A DNA stretch of 64,000 nucleotides, from the NCBI RefSeq assembly GCF_963082655.1, contig NC_081556.1, positions 152,303,501-152,367,500 of the forward strand, in the 5' to 3' direction. The DNA is from Stomoxys calcitrans. Lineage: Eukaryota; Arthropoda; Insecta; Diptera; Muscidae. This document shows positions 12,145 to 24,151 of the stretch, piece by piece. The notes beneath the pieces were generated by a model. It had not been told where the DNA came from. It searched no databases and saw only the letters and a program-made list of their open reading frames with translations. Made by a program: the position numbers and the translations under genes. Each line of letters opens with the position of its first letter. The first letter of the stretch is position 1.

Positions 12145-12560
12145 CGCTGAGAAGGAGAAGAGCTAGACCCATCGATAAGTATACAGATCGGCTTAGAATT
12201 CCTGATTCGATTTAGCTATGTCCGTCTGTCTGTCTGTCCATGTATTCTTGTATTCAAGGTACAGGTTGCATTTGTTGTCCGAATTTCAAAAAATGTTGCA
12301 TAAGTGTCTTGTTTGGTCCAAGGACGAACGCTATTGATTTTGAAAAAAATCGGTCCAGATTTATGTATAGCTTCCATGTATATCTTTCATCCGATATGCC
12401 CTTTTAAAGCTGTAGTAGCCACAATTTTGATCCCATCCTTACAAAATTTGGCATGGAGTATTTTATTCAACGTTCTCATGTGTGTGCAAAGTTCCATAAA
12501 AATCGGTCCAGATTTAGATATAGGTCTCATATATATTTTTCATCCGATATGGCCTTTTAA
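12145..12560 (-). mobile_element. Class E DINE-like fragment, minus strand
   Basis: Carries the class E block TAGACCCATCGATAAGTATA, GATTCGATTTAGCTATGTCC, a GTCTGTCTGTC run and then two units with CGGTCCAGATTTATGTATAG and ATCCGATATGCCC. The GTACC hairpin end is absent. Confidence 0.7.
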
Positions 12561-12576
12561 GGCTGTAGAAGCCACA

Positions 12577-12668
12577 GCTGCTGAGATTTTTTTTCTGATG
12601 GTCTCGCCGGGATTCGAACCCAGGCGTTCAGCGTCATAGGCGGACACGCTAACCTTTGCGCTACGGTG
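12577..12668 (-). mobile_element. SINE head (tRNA-like part), minus strand
   Basis: The complement of GGTTCGAATCC (B-box) and of an A-box are both visible (GGGATTCGAACCCAGGCG; CTAACCTTTGCGCTACGGTG). Only the first ~90 bp of the SINE is present. Confidence 0.75.
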
Positions 12669-12920
12669 ATATCCTTTAACAGTTATTTGGTTTAGTTGTA
12701 TGCCTTAAATTTATGATATATTTTTGCTTTCTATAATGTTCTATAAACATTAAAATTCCCTTACCTTTTGAAAGACCTCGTGCATTGGTATTTCAAGTAG
12801 AATCCTCTTCAAATTGCCCCCCTTACAAAAGTTTTCGAAAAAGCCTCCTTAATTTCAGTTATTTATTTGAAGTACCATATACGTTTTATGCCGAATATAG
12901 CTCTCAATAGTCCGTAGTTG
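12669..12920. other. Short unique spacer
   Basis: AT-rich; no feature recognised. Confidence 0.4.
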
Positions 12921-14733
12921 TTTTTATACCCTCCACCATAAGATGGGGGGTATACTAATTTCGTCATTCTGTTTGTAACTACTCGAAATATTCGTCTGAG
13001 ACCCCATAAAGTATATATATTCTTGATCGTCGCGAAATTTTATGTCGATCTAGCCATGTCCGTCCGTCTGTCCGTCCGTCCGTCCGTCCGTCCGTCTGTC
13101 TGTCGAAAGCACGCTAACTTCCGAAGGAGTAAAGCTAGCCGCTTGAAATTTTGCACAAATACTTCTTATTAGTGTAGGTCGGTTGGTATTGTAAATGGGC
13201 CATATCGGTCCATGTTTTGATATAGCTGCCATATAAACCGATCTTGGGTCTTGACTTTTTGAGCCTCTAGAGTGCGCAATTTTTATCCGATTTGGATGAA
13301 ATTTTACACGACGTGTTTTGTTATGATATCCAACAACTGTGCCCAGTATGGTTCACATCGGTCCATAACCTGATATAGCTGCCATATAAACCGATCTGGG
13401 GTCTTGACTTCTTGAGCCTCTAGAGTGCGCAATTCTTATCCGATTGGGATGAAATTTTGCACGACGTGTTTCGTTATTATATCCAACAATTGTGCCAAGT
13501 ATGGTTTAAATCGGTCCATAACCTGATATAGCTGCCATATAAACCGATCTGGGGTCTTGACTTCTTGAGCCTCTAGAGTGCGCAATTCTTATCCGATTGG
13601 GATGAAATTTTGCACGACGTGTTTCGTTATTATATCCAACAACTGTGCCAAGTATGGTTCACATCGGTCCATAACTTGATATACCTGCCATATAAACCGA
13701 TCTTGGGTCTTGACTTCTTGAGCCTCTAGAGTGCGCAATTCTTATCCGATTTGAATGAAATTTTGCACGACGTGTTTTGCTACGATATCCAATAACTGTG
13801 CCAAGTATGGTTTAAATCGGTTCATAGCCTGATATAGCTGCAATATAAACCGATCTTGGGTCTTGACTTCTTGAGCCTCTAGAGTGGGCAATTCTTATCC
13901 GATTGGAATTAAATTTTGCACTACGTGTTTTGTTTTGATATCCAATAACTGTGCCAAGTGTGGTTCAAATCGGTCTATAACCTGATATAGCTGCCATATA
14001 AACCGATCTTGGGTCTTGACTTCTTGAGCCTCTAGAGGGCGCAATTCTCATCCGACTAGACTGAAATTTTGCACATAGTGTTTTAGTATCACTTCTAACA
14101 ACTGTGCTAAGCATGGTTTAATTCGGGCCATTACCTGGTATAGCTGTCATATAAACCAATCTTTTGTCTTGACTTCTTGAGCATCTAGAGTGCGCAATTC
14201 TTATCCGATTAGAATGAAATTTTGCACCACGTGTTTTGTTATGATATCCAACAACTTTGCCAAGTATGGGTCAAATCGGTCCATAACCTGATGTAGCTGC
14301 CATATAAACCGATCTTGGGTCTTGACTTCTTGGGCCTCTAGAGAGCACAATTCTTATCCGATTTGCCTGAAATTTTGTACTACGGATCCTCTCGTGATCA
14401 TCAACATACGTGTTTATTATGGTCTGAATCGGTCTATAGTCCGATACAGCTCCCATATAAATCGATCTCTCTATTTTACTTTTTGAGCCCCCAAAGGGCG
14501 CAATTCTTATTCGAATTGGCTGACATTTTACACAGGTCTTCAACATATAATTTAATTGTGGTCTAAACCGGATCATATCTTGATATCGCACTAATAGCAG
14601 ATTTTTCTTTCTTTCTTTTTTTATATCATTTTTTGCCTAAGAAGAGATGCCGGGAAAAGAACTGACAAATGCGCTCCATGGTGGAGGGTATATAAGATTC
14701 GGCCCGGCCGAACATAGCACGCTTTTACTTGTT
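12921..14733 (-). mobile_element. Complete class A DINE-1-like element, minus strand
   Basis: Both ends are present. The plus-strand left end is the hairpin ATACCCTCCACCATAAGATG with GGGGGGTATAC. It is followed by GTTTGTAACTACTCGAAATA, AAAGTATATATATTCTTGAT, GTCGATCTAGCCATGTCC and a GTCC/GTCT microsatellite (about 13060-13102). Roughly eight tandem units of about 153 bp follow (CTTGAGCCTCTAGAGTGCGC boxes). Next comes the conserved 5' block (CCTAAGAAGAGATGCC, CCATGGTGGAGGGTATATAA), the palindrome TTCGGCCCGGCCGAA and the CTTTTACTTGTT terminus. The block order and the TATATATTCTTGATC core match what I know of Drosophila DINE-1/INE-1, a Helentron-associated non-autonomous element. No transposase or Rep/helicase is encoded. 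Confidence 0.9.
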
Positions 14734-15738
14734 TTTTTCTTGTCTCCATCAAAGTTTACGCTGAAAGGCAATGACCATTCGCAGTATCGTATTCGCAACA
14801 ACCCTCTCCACGTAAATGTTCAAGTGATTCTTTATGGGAACTGTAAAAAACCCGCCCCATTGCAAAAACATTGATAGAAAAAGTAAAAACCCAGAAATTT
14901 ACAACAACATGGCAAAAGTATGTCATTAATGTGGAGAATGTCGAGAAAATCGATCAATTTTTCTGGTCTACGGGTTTAAAAGTGCAATATCAACATTTTT
15001 CTTGGCCAGGACGATGTATGGGGCAGCTACGGTGCTGTGTGGTCCGAAATGGGACTTTTGTACCCTATATTTTCTCGGTGCTCAAATAAAAAGTTGGTAA
15101 ATGCATTGAGTGGTGATGAAAAGTAAACACCATAAACGATTATATTTAAAAGCACGCAGCGATGTTATTCGTTATGGCTGAAAAGTTTTCTTTTTCCGAA
15201 AAAAGGGAAGAAATGATTTATACAAAGATTTCACACAAACCCATAAATATGTTTACAATTTACTAAAGCTGCATATAATTGGAATGTTTTCAAACATTAA
15301 TCGAGGGTATTGAGCCAAAGGACTATGAGGCGAAATTCAATATAGCAGTAATTTGTTGAAAAGATCGGTTAAATCGCTCAACGAACAACAGATGGTAAAT
15401 TCAAAAGGATTTTTAGGCATGAGAACAAGGATTTTTAAGCTATACACCACACATTGGGTATTAACGAGGCATACTGTCAGCTTTAAAAATGTTATGGCAA
15501 TGTTTTCTCACGAAATTTTATTTCAAATTTATATTATCTTTCAATCTTTAATAATTATTGTTATGTTAACCCAGTATACTTTCATGCTTTAAAATTGTTA
15601 ATAACATCTAAAAAAAGTGTTTGAAATAAATCGTGTGTAGTTGCAGACTAAATGAAGCTATTTGTCATACAAAGACTCAGACATCTTCATACACCTGGAC
15701 ACTCATTCCATAATGATACACACATTTAAGTTAAGGAG
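14734..15738. other. Unique stretch, no supported gene
   Basis: Two open frames were considered (14871-15089 and 15353-15592, plus strand). Both start with TTG and neither matches a known family. The second is hydrophobic at its end (HEILFQIYIIFQSLIIIVML), so a decayed membrane-protein fragment is possible but unproven. Confidence 0.35.
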
Positions 15739-15833
15739 CATGGACATTAGAGCGTCCCGTGCTATAAGTAGGACTTTTTTTTGCAAATAGGGAACGCATA
15801 TCCTCCACTGCTTTTCCTCTGATACCAATAAGC
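15739..15833 (+). pseudogene. 3' tail of LOA/I-like retroelement
   Basis: GCGTCCCGTGCTATAAGTAG, TTTTTTTTGCAAATAGGGAA and CCAATAAGCA match the tail that follows the RNase H remnant at 33120-33215. Only the last ~95 bp is present. It abuts the start of the class B element at 15834. Confidence 0.6.
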
Positions 15834-17108
15834 AACAAGTAAAAAGGTGTTATGTTCGGACGGCCCGAACTTTGATTACCCACCACCTCGGGTATATATG
15901 TAAACCACTTTTCGTCAAAATCCGGTGAAAATGCATACCTTATGCCCCATAGCAGCTATATCGAAATATGTTCCGTTTTGGACCAAATACTTATAAGTAC
16001 AGTAGCTATACCTAAAAATAAACCGATCTGAACCATAACCGACACGGATGTAGAAAAGCCTAACATAAATCACTGTGTAAGATTTCAGTGAAATTGGATT
16101 ATAAATGGGCTTATTATGGGGCCAAGACTTTAAATCGAGATATCGGTCTATATGGCAGCTATATTCAAATCTAGACCCATTTGGGCAAAGTTGCAGAAAA
16201 ATGTCGAAGAGACCAATACAACTCACCGGGCAATAAAATCGCCTTTATGGCCCCAAAACCTTAAATCTAGAGATCGGTCTATATGGCAGCTATATGTATA
16301 CAGAAGACATTCGACATATGTCGAAGAATCTAACATGGCTCACTGTCCCAAATTTCGGCGACATCGGACAATAAATGCGCCTTTTATGGGCCCAAAACCT
16401 TAAATCGAGAGATCGGTCTATATGGGAGCTATATCCAAATCTGGACCGATCTGGGCCATTTTGCAGAAAGCTGTTAAGGGGCCCAATGTAACTCACTGTC
16501 CCAAATGTTGGCGATATCGGACAATAAATGCACCTTTTATGGGTCCAAAACCTTAAATCGTCGGATCGGTCTATATGGCAGCTACATCCAAATCTTGACC
16601 GATCTGGGCCAAATTTAAGAAGGATGTCGAAGGGCCTAATACAACTCCCTGTCTCAAATTTTGCTTAATTTCAGCAAAATTGGTTAATTAATTCACCTTT
16701 CACGGGCCTAAAACCATAAATCGGGAGATCAGTATATATGGCAGCTACATCTAAATCTTGGCCGATCATGGCTATATTGAACTGGGATATCGAGGGGCCT
16801 TATATAACACACTGTGCCAAATTTCAGTGAAATCGGACAGTAATATGAAGGCGCTTAACGTAACTCATTGCGCTTATATACAACTCAGCTTACATGGGCT
16901 AAAACCTTAAATCGGGAGATCGGTGTATATGGCAGATAAATTCAAATCTGAACCGATCGAGGCCGTATTGAGAAGGGATGCCGAAGGGCCTAACACAACT
17001 TGATATCCCAAATTTCAGCAAAATCGGAAAATAAATCAGCCTTTAATGGGACGAGTAACTATGACCTTCAAATTGAAAATCGGGTAAATTTTTACCATAA
17101 TTTATAGC
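15834..17108 (+). mobile_element. Class B DINE-like element, plus strand, 3' end missing
   Basis: Starts AACAAGTAAAAAGGTG, with the palindrome GTTCGGACGGCCCGAAC and TACCCACCACCTCGGG. About eight class B units follow (ATAAATGCGCCTTTTATGGG, GAGATCGGTCTATATGGCAG). It ends without microsatellite or hairpin and is joined to an inverted class A element at about 17108. Several spurious short frames arise in this array. Confidence 0.85.
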
Positions 17109-18287
17109 GTTTTTTTTTTACCCTCCACCATAGGATGGGGGGTATACTAATTTCGTTATTCTGTTTGTAAATACTCGAAATATTCGTCTGAGACCCCATA
17201 AAGTATATATATTCTTGATCGTCGCGACATTTTATGTCGATCTAGCCTTGTCCGTCTGTCTGTCCGTCCGTCCGTCCGTCTGTCTGTCGAAAGCACGCTA
17301 AGTTCCGAAGGAGTAAAGTTAGCCGCTTGAAATTTTGCACAAATACTTCTTATTAGTGTAGGTCGGTTGGTATTGTATATGGGCCATATCGCTCCATGTT
17401 TTGATATAGCTGCCATATAAACCGATCTTGGGTCTTGACTTCTTGAGCCTCTAGAGTACGCAATTCTTATCCGATTGAAATGAAATTTTGCACGACGTGT
17501 TTTGTTATGATATCCAACAACTGTGTCAAGTATGGTTTAAATCGGTCCATAACTTGATATAGTTGTTATATAAACCGATCTTGGGTCTTGACTTCTTGAG
17601 CTTCTAGAGGGCGCAATTCTTATCCGATTTGGCTGAAATTTTGCATGACGTATTTTATTCTTACTTTCAACAACTGTGTCAAATACGGTTTAAATCGGTT
17701 CATAACCTGATATAGCTGCCATATAAACAGATCTGGGGATTTGACTTCTTGAGCTTCTAGAGGGCGCAATTCTTGTCCGATTTGGCTGAAATTTTGCATG
17801 ACGTATTTTATTCTTACTTTCAACAACTGTGTTAAATAAGGTTCAAATCGGTTCATAACCTGATATAGCTGCCATATAAACCGATCTGGGATCTTGACTT
17901 CTTGAGCCTCTAGAGGTCGCAATTATTATCCGATATGCCTGAAATTTTGCACGACGGATCCTTTCATGACCATCAACAAATGTGTTTATTATGGTCTGAA
18001 TCGGTATATAGCCCGGTACAGCTACCATATAAATCGATTTCTCTATTTTACTTCTTGAGCCCCCAATGGGCGCAATTCTTATTCGAATTGGCCACAGGTC
18101 TCCAACATATAATTTAATTGTGGTCCGAACCGGACCATATCTTGATATCGCTCTAATAGCAGAGCAAATCTTTTCTTATATCCTTTTTGCCTAAGAAGAG
18201 ATGCCGGGAAAAGAACTCGACAAATGCGATCCATGGTGGTGGGTATATAAGATTCGGCCCGGCCGAATTTAGCACGATTTTACTTGT
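17109..18287 (-). mobile_element. Complete class A DINE-1-like element, minus strand
   Basis: Hairpin end TACCCTCCACCATAGGATGG at 17120, TATATATTCTTGATC core, and microsatellite GTCCGTCTGTCTGTCCGTCC at about 17249. About five units, the AAGAGATGCCGGGAAAAG block, the palindrome TTCGGCCCGGCCGAA and the TTTTACTTGTT end at 18287 follow. Confidence 0.9.
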
Positions 18288-18289
18288 TT

Positions 18290-18515
18290 TTGCCTAAAAT
18301 AGTGATATGTGAAAAATTTTATGATAACTGGATACCAAATCCGTGTAGATCTCGATCAGAAAAAAATGACAGACGAACAAAAGGCATGGGAAAAATATGC
18401 GGATGGACGGACATGGCTAAGCTGAATTAGGAGGAATTTCGAAGTCAAACCATACTTTTTATCACAGCCACAGTAGTGGTGCAGGGTACCGTTTGCGTTT
18501 TCATAATAAACTGCA
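18290..18515 (+). repeat. DINE-like end fragment, degraded
   Basis: GACAGACGAACAAAAGG, GATGGACGGACATGGCTAAG and CACAGTAGTGGTGCAGGGTA resemble the microsatellite and terminal hairpin of class E. No units remain. Confidence 0.55.
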
Positions 18516-19960
18516 TATAAAGGTTTCCTTTGTACAACAATTTCATGCTAGGACTTTAAATACTCAGCTCGATTTCTTAGAAAAGCACTATAGCAAGCTT
18601 TGGATGTCATTTTGGTAGGGGTTGTCGTAAACCGATTGCCATGATATTTTGTATTTTGTATTGGGATATTTTGTATTGTTTATTGTTATATTTTGTATTG
18701 GGATCAAAAGTTAAAAAATGGTGGGTATGTGTCTCAAAAAAATGTTGTAGTTTTTTGGGACACTCTAATGCACATAACTCGTTCTTGTAAAAGTAAGTTA
18801 CACCAGCCTCTAGTATTAAAATGTCTACATTCATCTTCCAAACGGAAGGATGTTTGCCTGGAACATACAAGAAGAACTATGTGATTTACAATTGTTGGGA
18901 AAACTTGGACTTGCGTAACCGGCTGGGGGACAGACGAACAAGCTGGCTGACAGCACACCTTCATCAAGTTAATTTTTATGTTGTTGGTGTTGTGTGTGTG
19001 GAAAATATGAACCATTAACTCTTTTTAATGGCAAATACCCAATGGGCTTGAGGTGGGTCTGGGACGACCAACCCATGCAAACATGTGATAAAATGCCATA
19101 CACAACATCGTCAGACCATAATTCCTTTTATTCCCAGCTATGATTTTTTATGAGGATGCTGTAAAACTAGCATATCCTTACTCACACCCATGCCATCTTC
19201 TAAATCCTTAGTTTGGGATACAAAGAGGGATGAAGATTGGTAAAAGTTTTGCTGGCAAGAAGTTAGAACAACTTTGTAAGTATTTAAGTGAAATCTACAA
19301 TAAAACCAAATTCAACATTTTTATGAGTTTAAAATTGGCTAACACTCAGCAAAATGCTCACACACACACATACCTCGAAACACATAAAATCTCATCCAAA
19401 TTCATGTTAGCTGAAAAGGGGATTTGGGTTTAAATTTAGTATGCTAGCCTTCTAGTAAACCCATTCCTTGGTTTTGTTTTGCAGTTGAATGGCATAATTA
19501 GTGTATGAGTATGTGTGGTCATTACACTTTGCTGCAACCTGAAGATTATTTCTCAGTTTTAGTGCAGCAATATAATGTTAACAATTAACATATTACATCT
19601 CTCAGGGCATGGTTATCCCCAAACTGTAAAAACGGCATTAAGATTGGTGTGGGGCTTGACGCATGTGATGCCTTCATAAAAAGGTGAATCAGTATGACAT
19701 GTATTCAGCATCAACATTGAGAGTGGTATTACTAATCGCTGCAAAAACGAAACAAGACTAGGTTAGTTTAGGTAAGTTTCTAAATTTAGCGCTTAAACAT
19801 TCTGGAGTGGACATATCTATATCATATCAATAGGTGTTGCTCGATTCAAATTCTTATCTTCTTGTAATAGCCAAACCCAAAAGGAGATACCCTAAGAGGT
19901 GTCGCTCTTCGCCAATGATGACTTTTTTACAAATGTTATCAACTTTACTAAGGGGTTAGG
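18516..19960. other. Unique AT-rich region
   Basis: About 1.4 kb without a supported gene. Overlapping frames on both strands (18607-19018) have no clear family and are probably chance. A CA run (CACACACACA) lies at 19358-19368. Confidence 0.45.
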
Positions 19961-19962
19961 GG

Positions 19963-20006
19963 TTTTTAACACAATCCCTATAACCTAATAGGGATTGTGT
20001 TAAAAA
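19963..20006. other. Perfect 19-bp inverted repeat
   Basis: Left arm TTTTTAACACAATCCCTAT (19963-19981), six-base spacer AACCTA, right arm its exact complement (19988-20006). It could fold as a hairpin in DNA or RNA. Nothing in the neighbourhood explains it; it may be two abutting transposon ends or a fold-back remnant. Confidence 0.85.
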
Positions 20007-20639
20007 TTATCTGGATATTAAATCAAGTAAGGATGGCCAACCTCTTGATACCCTATACAACATTGGGTATGCAGGGATAGTCGTCGATATTTGCTTAAAT
20101 TTGAAATGAAGAGTTTTGACCATATACTCAATTCGACTAACCCGACCGCTTGATGATATACGGATGCCTGTACCGATCATACAACGATGCAATAGCAAAC
20201 CATTGCTCACTTCATGGAAAATGCCGCAAAATCCGTACTTTGATGTGGTACTCAATGTTTCGACCAAGAGTGTCGAAATTCTACCCAGAATGCAGCATAG
20301 AAGGCAACCCTGCAATCAGTAGCAACGCGCCAGGTGAAGATGTTGGGAGAAAGGGTGGTAGGATGAGAAAAAGAATCGTCAATTCCGCAGAAAGAAAAGC
20401 GAAATGGAAAGACGTAAGTGTGAGCAAATTGAGAAGTACAGGAGTTGTTGTTGTTATAGTTGTTGTTTGTTGATTCTTTTTCTTTCTTTCTAGTCCTAGT
20501 CTTCTTTTCTGAAATCATACTGACCCGACAATGTTTCCAAGATTCAGCTCTAAATATCTGACTGCATCAACTGGATCGGTTCATAGTGCTCCTCTCTCCT
20601 CCTCTCCTCTTAGAGCCAAACATAGGTTATTTAATTTTT
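20007..20639. other. Region with opposed open frames, no assigned gene
   Basis: A plus-strand frame (20116-20322, TTG start) and a minus-strand frame (20007-20315) overlap. Both have mixed composition. The plus frame reads RPLDDIRMPVPIIQRC and then SWKMPQNPYFDVVLN, which looks protein-like. Neither has an ATG start or a recognised domain. A small ATACCC...GGGTAT hairpin (about 20049-20071) hints at repeat origin. A GTTGTTGTTG run lies at 20443-20470. Confidence 0.3.
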
Positions 20640-20980
20640 CGATATCGGACGGCGGACGGACCCACTTCGAAGTATTGGGGATCACGCCAACCCTCAAAAA
20701 CGTCGTTAGACCCATTATGACTGGATGATACTTGGGTGGACCGATTTTCTTAATTTTTTTTTTTGTCAGGAAGGAAACATAGCCTATATAAATTAAGATA
20801 TCAGGTGGAGGCGGACCCTCCCCCTTACCCCAAAAACGCCACTCATATCCGAAAGTGGTCCGATGGGCACTACAAGGGTATCAAATGAAAGGTATTGGAG
20901 ACTAGAAAATGAACATGGTATTACAATTTGGGTCCAAGTACTCAGCGGGTCTAGATCAAGATCTAGCACCCACCACCATG
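20640..20980 (+). repeat. Class G (131-bp family) fragment
   Basis: GATATCAGGTGGAGGCGGAC, CAAATGAAAGGTATTGGAGA and TTGGGTCCAAGTACTC match the plus-strand form of the 54350-54550 fragment and, more loosely, the 131-bp units at 37201-38190. Confidence 0.65.
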
Positions 20981-21059
20981 GATTCTGCGAACAATTTCCA
21001 CAAACTTATGCGAAGTTAGTTGAGTCAAATTTCTGCCAATGCTTTCCATGGATATGAAA

Positions 21060-21232
21060 CTCAAAATAACTCACTATATCAGATTATGGATTTGAACTAT
21101 ACTTGGCACGGTTTTTGTAAGTCATAACAAAACACTGCAAAATTTCAGCCAAATCGGACAACAAATGAGGCTTCTAGTGGCGCATGAAGTCAAATCGATG
21201 TACCACTTCATATGGGAGTTATCCAATCCCAT
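21060..21232 (+). repeat. Class A/F unit fragment
   Basis: One unit and a half: TATACTTGGCACGGTTTTTG, CTGCAAAATTTCAGCCAAAT, AAATGAGGCTTCTAGTGGCG. Confidence 0.6.
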
Positions 21233-22692
21233 CCCAATATGTTAAGCAACACATTAGAATGCTTAACATACAAACTTTGTTGCCTAGTGTTTTGGGCAAC
21301 TAAAAACTCTCATCTTTACTCTGGGTATTTGTTTATAACTAGCTGCGAATGCCAGTACTTTGCCAACATTGTTGCATTGTCCTTGCAAACAGCAATAACA
21401 AACAGCAGCAGCAGCAACAACAAGAACCGACAAAAATACAATGTGTCAGTGAAGTAGGCTTTGGCATTTGTTCGAGTAGCTACGGAATCAGTCCATAAAC
21501 TGGGCGGCCAATGCATATGTGGGTGTGTGAATGTGCATGAGTGTGTATGGGTGTTATTAATATAAATTAAAAACATTTTTGATTAGATTTTTTAAGGATC
21601 TCTCTCTCTCTCCCTCTCTCTTGTTATTTTAACATCCATACTGGTATAATTTTAATGAATTATAATTTCACCATTAAATGGGGTCAATTTCAAAGTAATT
21701 AAATGCAGCATACTTCAGGGGATACCTTTTTTGATGATGGAACATATAGCATATTTTATGGGAGGGTCATCAATAATTTTGTGTGTTTTAATTTATTTTT
21801 ACTATGGCAAAGACCTCCCAACCAACACCATCAAAGAACTAAGGTGTAAATTTTGTCTATGGCCTAGACGTGACATTTTAATAATTCGAATGACCTCATA
21901 AGCGATAACAGCTGTTAGAAGTCAACAGTCAAGAAGACCATAAATATTTATTAGCCATCTTATTGGCCATTGGGCAAAAGAAAGTCACAAATGTGGTGGT
22001 GAATTCTCAATGGATCGGCTTGCACAGTTTTATTACTATGCGAGGAAAGGGTATTAGTTGGGTAATTTCGTCAATGTTTGGAAAGGGTGGCATAATACAA
22101 GCTGAAATGCTTCTAAGAATGACGTATGGGATATTGGATAGCAAGTAATGACTTTCGTGGATTTTGATATGTCAAATGCCTTATTCATAGCAACTTCGGA
22201 TACTGACAGAGGTAGAGAGCCACTATGGGATTTTTTTTTGATTTTTACGAATTTTGTCGATGCTGTTGTGGTTGATCCAAGATATCTTGGAGGAAATATT
22301 ATGTTTTAAAAAGTTTAGATATTATCAACATTTTGCCAATAATGTAAAAATTTTGCCAAAAAATCACAGATGGGCGACAACACACAACCATGCCAGGGGG
22401 AAAGGAACAGTACACATGTACAGTGTAAGCAGATTTGAGTGGTTTCGTTCGATTGACGCAATGTTGTTATTTTACATAGCTTCTTCCCTTAATTGATTCG
22501 GATTTTACTGCCCTTCACACAAACACAGTTTAGTATTTTCAACTATGTTAATGTACCCTTCGCTGGTTTAAACACAACCAGGAAGTTGAACTTAGCAATG
22601 AAAGTCAAATCAAAAGATTGATTTATATGGAAGCTGTACCAATGGTAACAAGATAAATCTGGAGATCGATGTATGTAGGAACTTCATAATGG
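21233..22692. other. Unique AT-rich region
   Basis: No supported gene. A (CT)n run lies at 21600-21621. AGC/AAC triplet runs (21398-21422) give a Ser/Asn-rich chance frame. Frames at 21963-22148 and 22254-22496 are short and unrecognised. Confidence 0.45.
21600..21621. repeat. (CT)n microsatellite
   Basis: About eleven CT dinucleotides with one CC interruption. Confidence 0.9.
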
Positions 22693-23009
22693 AGGCCACA
22701 GTAGCACAGAGGTTAGCATGTCCGCCTATGACGCTGAACGCCTGGGTTCGAATCCTGGCGAGACCATCAGAAAAATTTTCAACGGTGGTTTTCCCCTCCT
22801 AATGCTGGCAACATTTGTGAGGTACTATGCCATGTAGAACTTATCTCCAAAAAGGTGTCGCACTGCGGCACGCCGTTCAGACTCGGCTATAAAAAGGATG
22901 CCCCTTATCATTGAGCTTAAAACTTGAATCGGACTGCACTCATTGATATGTGAGAAGTTTGCCTCTGTTCCTTAGTGGAGTGTTCATGGGCAAAATTTGC
23001 AATTTGCAA
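22693..23009 (+). mobile_element. tRNA-derived SINE, most complete copy
   Basis: Head carries an A-box (TAGCACAGAGG, 22702-22712) and a B-box (GGTTCGAATCC, 22745-22755) at normal RNA polymerase III spacing. The acceptor stem does not pair, so this is not a working tRNA. Body: CATCAGAAAAATTTTC, CTAATGCTGGCAACATTTGT, GTGTCGCACTGCGGCACGCC, TATAAAAAGGATGCCCCTTA, ATCGGACTGCACTCATTGAT. The 3' end is TTCATGGGCAAAATTTGC. Other copies or fragments lie at 4437, 6175, 12577, 26919, 28811, 54272 and 63592. Confidence 0.88.
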
Positions 23010-24150
23010 GGAACTTCTTAATCGATCTCAAAACTGTTTATGTAAAGAGTGAGCTTGCTTGCTTTTGAAATCAACGTACAGGGGAATTAACAGCGCTAAA
23101 TCGAACTAGATGACCGTTTCTGGCTGAAATTTTAGTTTCTTTTTCTAACCTTCGGAAAAAAATTAATCATCAAACTCTTAAATGCTTAAAAAATATTTTT
23201 ATGGATTTTTCTAGCATACTTATAGGCATACATACATATGGTAGCATACTTTTAGGTTGTTCTGGAGAATTAAATCTATAGCATATCTACTCTGCAAGAG
23301 ATAAAACCAGCAAATTAAAAAAATATTTTCTCTATAGATCTCCTTAAGTTTATATTTCCAGTCATTATTTTTTTGTAAATTCCATTTTCGTGCTATATGC
23401 AAATGCTGTAAACACATAGAGTTTCAGGTTAATTTTTTTGTTGTCAACCACTTAAACAGCTTTAACAGGGTTATGTGTACACGCAGCAGCATTCCCTTGT
23501 AAAAGCGAAAGTTTTTTTGTTTTTTTTCAATCCTTTGTAGCTACACATTTCCCTTTTAAGGGTACGCAAGGCTTCAACATCACCCGCAACATTCTGGTAT
23601 ATATCAGTTAACAACTACAACTACAGCATGGTAAGCTCCAGCAGCTGGAACAACTGCATATAAGTGATTTAAAAAAAAAAAAGTTTCTCTAAAGGCAACC
23701 GCCATCACCATCAACAAAACCAAACAGCTACACGAACATGAGCATCGCGCTGAAAATAGGTTATGATGTATGCTGCACACCAAAACTCTTACATATGGAC
23801 CAGACTTTCAAAGTCCTTAAGTGAAGCTGAGGGAAAAAATCATGGCAGTCGTGGTTGTTGTAGTTGCTGGTGATGCTGCTGCTGTAGACCAACAGTGATT
23901 ATCTCTTGGTTGTTGACATAACCAACATTAAAAAACAGGAACACTATATCGCTGAGAATATGGAATAGCAGTGGTAAGAACTTCTCCCACACAACACTGC
24001 AGCCATAGATTTTACATGAGCAGTTATGTTTTTTTGTATATCAAAATGGGCCATGTAAGTGTGGGAGATAGTCTGTGGTCATTTTATTAATTTAGCTTCA
24101 AAATGAAGTGACGAGTTCTTTTTGCCACATGAGAAGTTTTAAAAATTCAT
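23010..24150. other. Unique region
   Basis: No gene supported. The part 23455-23950 is less AT-biased, with CAGCAGCTGG at about 23640 and GTTGTTGTAG-type triplets. It could contain regulatory or untranslated sequence, but nothing specific can be assigned. Confidence 0.4.
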
Positions 24151-24151
24151 T

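Noticed and set aside
22693..22765. Possible tRNA gene
   Set aside because: A- and B-boxes are present, but the acceptor stem does not pair and the same sequence heads a dispersed SINE.
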